NCBI RefSeq assembly: GCF_013874595.1
Contig: NZ_CP059431.1
Span: forward strand, 2,914,001 to 2,978,000
Direction: 5' to 3'
DNA: 64,000 nt
Source of the DNA: Flavobacterium sp. xlx-214
Lineage (GTDB): Bacteria > Bacteroidota > Bacteroidia > Flavobacteriales > Flavobacteriaceae
This document shows positions 42,727 to 49,613 of the stretch, piece after piece. The notes under the pieces were generated by a model that made no database searches, had not been told where the DNA came from, and saw only the letters and a list, made by a program, of their open reading frames with translations. A program made the position numbers and the translations under genes. Position 1 is the stretch's first letter; each line of letters starts with the position of its first letter.

Positions 42727-44143
42727 TGAAAAAATCGTCGTTAAATCCTATTAAATATACTTTTTCTTTGGCACGCGTTATCGCGGTATACAACCAACGC
42801 ATATAATCTTTAGAAACACCATCGGGTAAATAAGGTTGTTCTATAAAAACGGTATCCCATTGCCCACCTTGCGATTTATGACACGTTACTGCATAAGAAA
42901 ACTTTATTTGCAAGGCATTAAAATATTCGTTGTTTTTTACTTTTTGCATCCGTCTATAGGCTGTAATTTCGTCTTGATAATCTAACAAAACTTCCTGATA
43001 CAGCTTATTCGATTCTGCATAGCTTAAACTTGCCGATTCAGAATGTAACGTATCCAACAAAACAATGGTATCAAAAGGCTCTAAATCGGGATAATCAATC
43101 ATACGAACTTTCACCGAAGCAAATCGAAAACCATACAGCTCGTGATGTCTGTAAATTTGTAAAATCTCCAACACATCGCCATTCGCAATAAAATCGGTTA
43201 CCTTAGAATCTTTTAACCAAAAATAATTATTTTTTACCACCATAATATAATCACCTGCACTAATTTCACTGTCGATATCTAAAATACGAGTTCTAATTTG
43301 TTGGTTGTATTGATTGGCTCTTTTATTTGAGCGTACAATAAAAATGGTTTCCTCGGATCCTTTTTTGTAAAAAGCATCACTAATAGCATCTAAGGTTTCG
43401 TAACCGTCTTGTAACCTAATAATATCTTTAAAAGGTTTTACATCAAACTCAAAAAAATCGTAAAACTCTTGTTGTAATTGTTCACGTAATTCGGTGGCAT
43501 TATACAAAATACCTGAATCTTCTTCTTGGCGCATTACTTCAGTAAGTTCTATAAAATCGACTTTCATATCGTAATTCATTGCCAATTTTTGTTCGTTTAA
43601 AGCTGGGCTTTCATCCATTCCAACAGGCGGTAACTGTGCAGTATCGCCTACAATAATCAATTTACAGTTTTGCCCCGAATATACATAATACATTAAATCA
43701 TCTAACAATGATCCGTGTGTGTACATGGTTGCATCGGTTAACGAATCGGAAATCATCGAAGATTCATCTACAATAAAAACGGTGTTTTTATGCTTATTGG
43801 CTTGCATGGTAAAAGCCATTCCCGAATTTTTATCTTTTTTAGGATAGTAAATTTTTTTGTGAATGGTATACGCAGGTTGTTTGGCGTAATTAGAAATTAC
43901 TTTTGCCGCCCTACCCGTTGGCGCTAGCATTACATACTTTTTATGCACCAATGGCAATTGATGCACCAAATTAGATAACAAAGTGGTTTTACCCGTACCC
44001 GCATAGCCTTTTAAAACAAATAGTTCGTCTTGATTTTCACTTAAAACAAATTGTGCAATTTTTTTTAAAAAGGCATCTTGCTTTAAGGTTAAATCAAACG
44101 GAAAACTGTTTGCTAATTGCTGATAAAACTGGGTAATGGTCAT
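42719..44143 (-). CDS. RecD/Pif1-like ATP-dependent helicase
   Basis: A 474-residue superfamily-1B helicase-like ATPase. Walker [12 protein letters not shown] lies near residue 45-55, then [19 protein letters not shown] (motif II), [13 protein letters not shown], and the UvrD_C_2-type motif [21 protein letters not shown] and [16 protein letters not shown] near the C-terminus. There is no RecB or RecC partner and no long N-terminal domain as in RecD2, so it is a stand-alone form. It is coupled by overlap to kdsB. Confidence 0.9.
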   Translation of the reverse strand: MTITQFYQQLANSFPFDLTLKQDAFLKKIAQFVLSENQDELFVLKGYAGTGKTTLLSNLVHQLPLVHKKYVMLAPTGRAAKVISNYAKQPAYTIHKKIYYPKKDKNSGMAFTMQANKHKNTVFIVDESSMISDSLTDATMYTHGSLLDDLMYYVYSGQNCKLIIVGDTAQLPPVGMDESPALNEQKLAMNYDMKVDFIELTEVMRQEEDSGILYNATELREQLQQEFYDFFEFDVKPFKDIIRLQDGYETLDAISDAFYKKGSEETIFIVRSNKRANQYNQQIRTRILDIDSEISAGDYIMVVKNNYFWLKDSKVTDFIANGDVLEILQIYRHHELYGFRFASVKVRMIDYPDLEPFDTIVLLDTLHSESASLSYAESNKLYQEVLLDYQDEITAYRRMQKVKNNEYFNALQIKFSYAVTCHKSQGGQWDTVFIEQPYLPDGVSKDYMRWLYTAITRAKEKVYLIGFNDDFFNE

Positions 44144-44303
44144 TATAAACTTTGGGTTTCAACAAAGATACACAATGCCTTTTTAAAAAGTGTGGTTTGT
44201 AATTACATAAGATTTTCATAAATAACGATTTATTTAAGATGATCATTTTTTAAAATCAATAAAAAAGCAGAACTTAGTGCAACAATCAAAATAAGAGAAA
44301 ATT

Positions 44304-44612
44304 ATGAACGAATACGATAATTTAGTTGAAGCTTTAAACGATTTAAAAGCCCGTGGATACGACGAAGATTTTAATTTAAAGCAGAATTGTATTGAATGTA
44401 GAAATCGCAATTATAGAATTTTTCATAACGAGTTTGAAATAGACGAATACCATAGATTTGATGACGATACTGACCCATCGGCAGAATCTATTTTATATGC
44501 AATTTCATCGGATAAATACAATTTAAAAGGTGTTTTAGTAAACGCTTACGGTATTTATAGCGAAGACATTACTGATGAAATGTTGAATAAATTAAAAATG
44601 AGACATTCCTAG
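44304..44612 (+). CDS. Small conserved protein, often mislabelled phosphoribosylpyrophosphate synthetase
   Basis: A 102-residue acidic protein starting MNEYDNLVEALNDLKARGY, with QNCIECRN, FHNEFEIDEYHRFDDDTDPSAESILYAI and LVNAYGIYSEDI. Bacteroidota genomes carry close relatives, sometimes named phosphoribosylpyrophosphate synthetase, but it is far too short for that enzyme and has no PRPP loop. Predicted cytosolic. It is transcribed alone, divergent from the helicase gene, with a terminator behind it. Function unknown. Confidence 0.82.
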   Translation: MNEYDNLVEALNDLKARGYDEDFNLKQNCIECRNRNYRIFHNEFEIDEYHRFDDDTDPSAESILYAISSDKYNLKGVLVNAYGIYSEDITDEMLNKLKMRHS

Positions 44613-44614
44613 TT

Positions 44615-44648
44615 AAAAATCCTTACCCATTGTGTAAGGATTTTTTTA
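44615..44648 (+). terminator. Terminator after the 102-aa gene
   Basis: Arms AAAAATCCTTAC (44615-44626) and GTAAGGATTTTT (44634-44645), loop CCATTGT, followed by T residues. Confidence 0.85.
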
Positions 44649-44741
44649 TAAACATCTTCTATCCTTTTAAAGAAACCTATAGCGTAATTCCTAAAAAATC
44701 AATAAATAATTGTACTTTTGATTTCCATACATTTATGATAT

Positions 44742-45533
44742 ATGAGCAACGCTTCGTTTCAAAAACTATACATACAAGTTTCTTTAAATTATTTTAGTTA
44801 TTGTATAAAAAATCAGGTAAACAATCAAATTACAGGATTTAAAACCTTTGCTTTAGATCCGTTTAAAACCATTGAGCAGCAATTAGATTTCTTTTTTGAT
44901 AAAGAAGAAGCATTGCAAGCTGGGTATGAAGATGTGTTGGTTTTACACGATAATAATTTAAACACTTTTGTACCTACCCCTTTGTTTGATGAAACCGCAT
45001 TAGGAAGCTATTTGCAATACAATGTTAAGGTTTTTCCTACCGATTATTTTGCGCACGATTCTTTAGAACAAGCAAAAATGGAAAACGTTTATGTGCCTTA
45101 TGTAGCCTTTAACAATTACTTTTTAGATAAGTTTGGAGGTTTTAATTTTCAGCACATTAACACCAACTTGGTACAGCATTTTTTACATAAATCGGCAAGT
45201 AGCAATGGCATCGATTTTTATGTGCACATCACCGCTTCGCGTTTTGAAATAGTATTGGTACAAAACAAACAATTACAGTTTTTTAACAGCTACGAATACC
45301 AAACAAAAGAAGATTTTATTTACTACCTACTCTTTGTTTTTGAACAATTACAACTAAACACCCAAGAACAAAAAGTACAATTAATAGGTTGTGTTGATGA
45401 AGAAAGTCCTTTATACCAAATAGCCTATCAATTTATTCGCAATGTACACGTAACCTCATTACACACATTAGCACAAACCCTATCGGTAACAACACAACAA
45501 GTACAACAACATTACATTTTATTACAAGCATGA
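44742..45533 (+). CDS. DUF3822 family protein
   Basis: A 263-residue Bacteroidota-specific protein of unknown function. It opens with LYIQVSLNYFSYCI and contains FDETALGSYLQYN, VYVPYVAFNNYFLDKFG and a C-terminal half with alternating strands and helices (DFYVHITASRFEIVLVQN, QLIGCVDEESPLY) that suggest an actin/ASKHA-like duplicated fold. The last codons overlap the rsmD start by 4 bp, so the two are translationally coupled. Confidence 0.88.
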   Translation: MSNASFQKLYIQVSLNYFSYCIKNQVNNQITGFKTFALDPFKTIEQQLDFFFDKEEALQAGYEDVLVLHDNNLNTFVPTPLFDETALGSYLQYNVKVFPTDYFAHDSLEQAKMENVYVPYVAFNNYFLDKFGGFNFQHINTNLVQHFLHKSASSNGIDFYVHITASRFEIVLVQNKQLQFFNSYEYQTKEDFIYYLLFVFEQLQLNTQEQKVQLIGCVDEESPLYQIAYQFIRNVHVTSLHTLAQTLSVTTQQVQQHYILLQA

Positions 45534-46138
45534 GAATTGTTTCAGGAAAATTCAAAGGTCGCCGCATAACACCGCCTAAAAACTTACCCGTTCGTCCAAC
45601 TACCGATTTAAGCAAAGAAGCTTTATTTAATATTTTAAACCATCAGTTTTCGTTTCGCGAATTAAACGTATTGGATTTATTTGCAGGCACCGGCAACATT
45701 AGTTACGAATTTGCATCGCGAGGTGCCGAACCTATTACTTGTGTTGATGGCGATTTAGGTTGCGTAAACTTCATAAAAAAAACGGCTAAAGAGTTTGATA
45801 TGGACATTACCGCTATTAAAAGTGATGTTTTTAAATTCTTAGAGCGAAGTAAAATGAAGTACGATATTATTTTTACCGATCCACCGTACGATTTTACGCA
45901 AGAACAGTTTGACACCATTCAAAAATTAATTTTTGCAAACGATTTATTACAACCCGATGGTTTGTTGATTATAGAACATTCGCAATACACTAAAATGGAG
46001 CATTTAGAACATTTCACAAACAGTAGAAAATACGGAGGTTCTATTTTTTCATTTTTTGAATACGAACAAGAAGAATCAGATGACGATGACGACGATGATT
46101 TTGATATTGAAGATGATTACAATAACGAAGAGGAATAG
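45530..46138 (+). CDS. rsmD: 16S rRNA (guanine966-N2)-methyltransferase RsmD, with acidic tail
   Basis: A 202-residue SAM-dependent methyltransferase that modifies G966 of 16S rRNA in the 30S subunit. Seen: the N-terminal RIVSGKFKGRRITPPKNLPVRPTTDLSKEALFNIL, SAM loop LDLFAGTGN, and catalytic FTDPPYDF. The final 25 residues are a run of Asp and Glu (DDDDDDDFDIEDDYNNEEE) beyond the usual C-terminus, unusual for a protein that must approach rRNA. It is coupled to DUF3822 by an ATGA overlap. The stop codon sits in the loop of the terminator hairpin. Confidence 0.95.
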   Translation: MRIVSGKFKGRRITPPKNLPVRPTTDLSKEALFNILNHQFSFRELNVLDLFAGTGNISYEFASRGAEPITCVDGDLGCVNFIKKTAKEFDMDITAIKSDVFKFLERSKMKYDIIFTDPPYDFTQEQFDTIQKLIFANDLLQPDGLLIIEHSQYTKMEHLEHFTNSRKYGGSIFSFFEYEQEESDDDDDDDFDIEDDYNNEEE

Positions 46139-46152
46139 CATTCCTCTTTTTT
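46128..46152 (+). terminator. Terminator of rsmD with stop codon in the loop
   Basis: Arms AAGAGGAAT (46128-46136) and ATTCCTCTT (46140-46148), followed by TTTT. The stop TAG spans 46136-46138, at the stem-loop junction. Confidence 0.85.
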
Positions 46153-46176
46153 ATTAATTTTTAAAATGATAAAACA

Positions 46177-46699
46177 ATGAGTAATCTTTACAAGAATAAT
46201 AGAAAAGCAGAAGATTTAGGGTTTTCAGTGTTTATACTAAATTATGAAAATAATAGTTTTGATCGTATTTCAGATGAAGTCTCTATTAAAAAGCTATTAT
46301 CCTGAATTAAAAAAATCTGAATTATATAAATGGGATACAATTTTAGATTTCTTAAAATCAAAAAATATAGATCCTAAAAAAATTAATTGTTTTAAAGAAA
46401 TTGATGAATTAAGAAATGTTAACAATGCAATCAAACATTCTTCAATAAGTAATTCAAGAATACTTCCTAATGAGTTCAAAAATGAATCACAAATTTCTCA
46501 TGAAAACATTTTGCAGTTTTATAACAGAATTGAAAATTCTGGTAATAATTTTTTTAACTCCTTATATGAATTTATAAAAGAAGATATCTATTATTTTGAT
46601 GAAGATAAAATTAATCAACAAGTTGATAAAATAGAAAAAACAATGACTCCTGAAATGGCTATTGATTTTGCTAATAAAATACTTTTAAGATATAAGTAA
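46177..46699 (+). pseudogene. Probable frameshifted HEPN-like gene
   Basis: Two overlapping frames look like one gene. The first, from the ATG at 46177, reads MSNLYKNNRKAEDLGF...ISDEVSIKK and stops at 46305. The second, open to 46699, starts sensibly only around KSYYPELKKSELYKWDTI. Removing one A from the A5 run at 46288-46292 joins them as ...DEVSIKSYYPELKK... and gives about 173 residues. The downstream part carries LRNVNNAIKHSS, reminiscent of the R...H motif of HEPN RNases, in a helical context. The break could be a real mutation, phase variation or a sequence error. Alternatively translation starts at 46244. Accessory in character. Confidence 0.6.
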
Positions 46700-46741
46700 T
46701 ATATTAAAAAACAAACAATTAGTACTTAATTAAAAATAGGT

Positions 46742-47050
46742 TCAAAATATAACTAATAACATTGTAATTCTTTTTAACCAAAACGAAATATCACAATTGT
46801 AAAAAAAATTATTACTTAAGTAATTAGGTTTATTATATGTGCGATTAGATTTATCACATCTACAATTAGATTTATTACTTATGCTAGTAGAATTATCACA
46901 TATGTAATTAGAATTATTGCATGTGCAATTAGAATTATTGTTTACGCATTTAGAATTATTACAGTTGCAAGTATAAATATTGCAGTTGCAAGTATAAATA
47001 TTGTAGCTGCAAGTATAAATATCCTGTGTGAAATTATAAATATTCAACAT
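46742..47050 (-). CDS. Possible Cys/Asn-rich heptad-repeat protein (or non-coding repeat)
   Basis: An open frame of 102 codons covers a tandem repeat of 21 bp, so the product repeats every 7 residues with pattern N-S-N-C-x-C-N: IYTCNCN, NSKCVNN, NSNCTCN, KSNCRCD and so on, about eleven times, then a hydrophobic tail ISFWLKRITMLLVIF. A frame over a 21-bp repeat stays open by default if the unit has no stop, so coding is not proven. No signal peptide or clear ribosome site is seen, and the ATG is itself inside the last repeat unit. Confidence 0.3.
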   Translation of the reverse strand: MLNIYNFTQDIYTCSYNIYTCNCNIYTCNCNNSKCVNNNSNCTCNNSNYICDNSTSISNKSNCRCDKSNRTYNKPNYLSNNFFYNCDISFWLKRITMLLVIF

Positions 47051-47053
47051 TCA
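46823..47053. repeat. Eleven degenerate 21-bp tandem repeats
   Basis: Units start at 46823, 46844, 46865, 46886, 46907, 46928, 46949, 46970, 46991, 47012 and 47033, each exactly 21 bp. The common unit begins ATTAGAATTATT (plus strand) and ends TGCA; right-hand units begin AGTATAAATATT. Spacing never slips although bases vary, which suggests selection on period, reading frame or DNA phase. The stretch 46700-47190 has no other gene apart from the menE terminator. Confidence 0.85.
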
Positions 47054-47146
47054 ATAAAATAAAAGGCAACATGTTTTATTATTTTTAGAAGAAGTTTTAA
47101 AATAAAAAAGTAGACCTATAAGCCGCAACTAAAAAGCTTACTTCAT

Positions 47147-47178
47147 AAAAAAAGTGGATGCTAACATCCACTTTTTTT
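47147..47178 (-). terminator. Terminator of menE
   Basis: Arms AAAAAAAGTGGATG (47147-47160) and CATCCACTTTTTTT (47165-47178), loop CTAA; it lies behind the minus-strand menE stop. Confidence 0.85.
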
Positions 47179-47190
47179 ATAATACCAAAG

Positions 47191-48228
47191 TTATACTTCT
47201 AATGTTTCTTTCCTTAAAATCTTACCCGTTGGGGTTTCTTTAAACTTATTTACAAATAGTATTTCCTTAGGTTTTTCAAACTTTTCTAAACTTTCCATTG
47301 CTTCGGGTACCAATGTATAAGGTTCATGCTCTATAACTAAAACTAATTTCTGACCTAAGCTTTCATCGTTTTTACCTATTACATAAAAGCGATACGGAAT
47401 ATAATCAGACAGTTTTTGTTCAATTTTTTCGGGTATTAACTTAACTCCGCCACTATTGATTACATTATCAATTCTGCCAATCCATTTAAATTGAATATCG
47501 TTTTGCATTTCAACAATATCATTGGTAACAACCAAACCGTTCGCAACAAGTGGTGCTTCAATCATTAAGCAACCTCTATCATCGGTAGATATATTGGCGT
47601 GAGGCAAAACGGTAAAGTAAGGATCGTCTATTTTTTTAGCAGCTATATGTGTAATTGTTTCGGTCATTCCGTATGTTTCATATACATCAACCAACATATC
47701 TTTAAGCATCTCTTTTGTAAGACTGTTTAATTTTGCGCCACCTACAATTAAAATTTTACATTGCTCAATTTGAGTAATCGAATTATGAACTTGCAAAGGA
47801 ACCATTGCAACAAAATCATATACTTTATTATTGCCTTTTAAAGGATCCTTTGTTGGATTTACATAATCTAAAGCCAAACCTAAAACAACTGCACGTACAA
47901 ACATCATTTTACCAGCAATGTAGCGCGTTGGCAAACATAATAAAGCAGAATCGCCCGGTTTTAGCTTAAAAAACTCTCCTGTAGCTAAGGCAGAATGTTC
48001 CATTGCTTCTTTAGAAAGTTTAATGGTCTTGGGTTTTCCCGTAGTACCAGATGTAGTAAGTTCTATATAATCATTCTCATCGAACCATTGTAATATAAGG
48101 TTTCCTAAATCTTTTTCATGAGCTTCGCCTTCTCTAATTAACGAGATTGCCATTTCACTAATACTTTCTTTAGTGAATGCATGTCCGTTAAGCCTAAAAC
48201 TGGGATGTATACAAATGTTGTTTTCCAT
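47191..48228 (-). CDS. menE: O-succinylbenzoate-CoA ligase-like AMP-binding enzyme
   Basis: ANL-superfamily adenylate-forming ligase of 345 residues, shorter than typical acyl-CoA ligases, as in the compact MenE of Bacteroidota. It should activate o-succinylbenzoate to its CoA thioester in menaquinone synthesis. Seen: the P-loop TTSGTTGKPKTI, LCLPTRYIAGKMMF, VYETYGMTETITHIA, WIGRIDNVINSGGVKLIPEKIE and the catalytic-lysine region TPTGKILRKE at the end. It lies 2 bp downstream of the CPBP protease gene, so they are probably co-transcribed. No other men gene is in the window, so specificity is inferred from family features. Confidence 0.82.
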   Translation of the reverse strand: MENNICIHPSFRLNGHAFTKESISEMAISLIREGEAHEKDLGNLILQWFDENDYIELTTSGTTGKPKTIKLSKEAMEHSALATGEFFKLKPGDSALLCLPTRYIAGKMMFVRAVVLGLALDYVNPTKDPLKGNNKVYDFVAMVPLQVHNSITQIEQCKILIVGGAKLNSLTKEMLKDMLVDVYETYGMTETITHIAAKKIDDPYFTVLPHANISTDDRGCLMIEAPLVANGLVVTNDIVEMQNDIQFKWIGRIDNVINSGGVKLIPEKIEQKLSDYIPYRFYVIGKNDESLGQKLVLVIEHEPYTLVPEAMESLEKFEKPKEILFVNKFKETPTGKILRKETLEV

Positions 48229-48230
48229 AG

Positions 48231-49115
48231 CTAAATCGATTTAAATAATTTTTCTTTCCAATTTGTCCATTGATACTTTTTAGCAAAAATGAATAACAAG
48301 ATAGGGAAAATAATAAAAACTTGTAATAAAAGTTCGTTAATACTTGCGTCACCAGAATAAACAAAAAGAGCATCGGTCTGAAAAACGGCTCCGCTACTTG
48401 TTACCACTAAAGCACCCAAAAGATTGTTAGCTGCATGAAAACCAAGGGCTAACTCTAAACCATCATCCATTAAAGTAATAATACCCAACATAAAACCACA
48501 GCCAATATAAAAAATCATAATAGCCCATCCCATGCTATCAACCTCTGGGTTAGACATATGCATTAATCCAAAAACAACTGATGTAACCACCAAGGCAACC
48601 CCTTTATTTTTAGACACATATGCCATAAATTGCATAAAATACCCTCTAAAGAAATACTCTTCAAAACTGGTTTGTATTGGTATAAAAATTAAGGCAATAA
48701 CAAGTAGTGGTACAAATGCCAAAACATTAAATTGAAATTTATAATCGGCAGGATTTAACCAAATAGTTACCGCAAAAATGATCGTGTTTAAGAAAATCCA
48801 TAAACCAAAGGAAAAAAACAAACGTTTCCAATCAACTCGTTTCCTTGCAGTGGTTAATTCTTTAATAGAATACTTATGAACCAATATCCACCATAAAAAA
48901 AGAAAGCCTAAGAAAAACAAAAAAGGAATTATAAACGTTAAAAAGGTAATGTTTTTACCAAGTAACTGAATGTTCTTCTCAATCATTTCAGCGCTATCAA
49001 TATTCATAAGGTAGGTAACACCTATATTAAATGCCATAAAGCCTAAAAAGCCAATAACAAATGGAAAGTATTTTTTAATACTTTTTAAATCTTTTGTAAA
49101 CTGTTCTAAATACAT
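48231..49115 (-). CDS. CPBP family intramembrane glutamic endopeptidase
   Basis: A 294-residue membrane protein with about eight hydrophobic segments. The Abi/CPBP (Rce1-like) motifs are intact: EEYFFRGYFMQF (the EExxxR motif with catalytic glutamates), FGLMHMSN (FxxxH) and FHAANNLLG (HxxxN/D). Bacterial relatives process or protect against peptides and work in protein export; no substrate is apparent. It is upstream of menE with a 2-bp gap and divergent from arsC. Confidence 0.92.
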   Translation of the reverse strand: MYLEQFTKDLKSIKKYFPFVIGFLGFMAFNIGVTYLMNIDSAEMIEKNIQLLGKNITFLTFIIPFLFFLGFLFLWWILVHKYSIKELTTARKRVDWKRLFFSFGLWIFLNTIIFAVTIWLNPADYKFQFNVLAFVPLLVIALIFIPIQTSFEEYFFRGYFMQFMAYVSKNKGVALVVTSVVFGLMHMSNPEVDSMGWAIMIFYIGCGFMLGIITLMDDGLELALGFHAANNLLGALVVTSSGAVFQTDALFVYSGDASINELLLQVFIIFPILLFIFAKKYQWTNWKEKLFKSI

Positions 49116-49175
49116 AAAATGCTTTCTTATTTATACGAAGTTAAGTAATTTTGATGATACTAAATTTTGTAAAAA

Positions 49176-49517
49176 ATGATAAAAATATACCACAATTCGC
49201 GTTGCAGTAAATCTAGAGCAGGTTTGTGTTTTGTTGAAAATCTAAACCAACCTTTTGAAGTAATTAATTACTTAGAAAATCCTTTAACTTACAACGAATT
49301 AAAAAATATCATTTCCCTTTTGGACATTAAACCTATTGAATTAGTTAGAACAAAAGAAACTATTTGGAAAGAAAACTTTAAGGATAAAAACCTAACCGAT
49401 GAAGCAATTATTCAGGCTATGGTTGATCATCCAAAATTAATAGAACGCCCTATTGTTATAAACAATAAAAAAGCAGTTGTTGCAAGACCTGCAGAGAAAA
49501 TCGCAGAAATACTATAA
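49176..49517 (+). CDS. arsC: ArsC/Spx-family arsenate reductase (glutaredoxin-type)
   Basis: Thioredoxin-fold protein of 113 residues. The N-terminal loop HNSRCSKSR contains the single catalytic Cys10; LVRTKETIWKE, the ERPIVI arginine and the VARPAEKI tail match arsenate-binding arginines of ArsC. It would reduce As(V) with glutathione/bacillithiol- or glutaredoxin-type thiols. There is no arsenic efflux pump or regulator nearby, so general redox roles (YffB-like) remain possible. Confidence 0.86.
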   Translation: MIKIYHNSRCSKSRAGLCFVENLNQPFEVINYLENPLTYNELKNIISLLDIKPIELVRTKETIWKENFKDKNLTDEAIIQAMVDHPKLIERPIVINNKKAVVARPAEKIAEIL

Positions 49518-49575
49518 TTCACCTCATTTTAAGACCATTTAACAATAAATTTAGAATTAATCCTTAAACGCATAG

Positions 49576-49583
49576 TATTTTTG
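49576..49583 (+). promoter_or_regulatory. -7 element TATTTTTG of the outer-membrane receptor gene
   Basis: Exact TAnnTTTG match 31 bp before the ATG at 49614. Confidence 0.45.
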
Positions 49584-49613
49584 CCACAAATTTAAAGAAC
49601 TAAAAATAAATAT

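Noticed and set aside
46244..46282. N-terminal residues MKIIVLIVFQ as a signal peptide or membrane anchor of the HEPN-like protein
   Set aside because: This hydrophobic stretch is the out-of-frame reading of the upstream coding frame and is too short; the join through the A run explains it better.
46823..47053. CRISPR array
   Set aside because: Repeats are 21 bp, directly abutting and without unique spacers, and no cas gene is nearby.
49176..49517. Arsenic resistance operon
   Set aside because: Only the reductase-like gene is present; there is no arsR, arsB or acr3 nearby.
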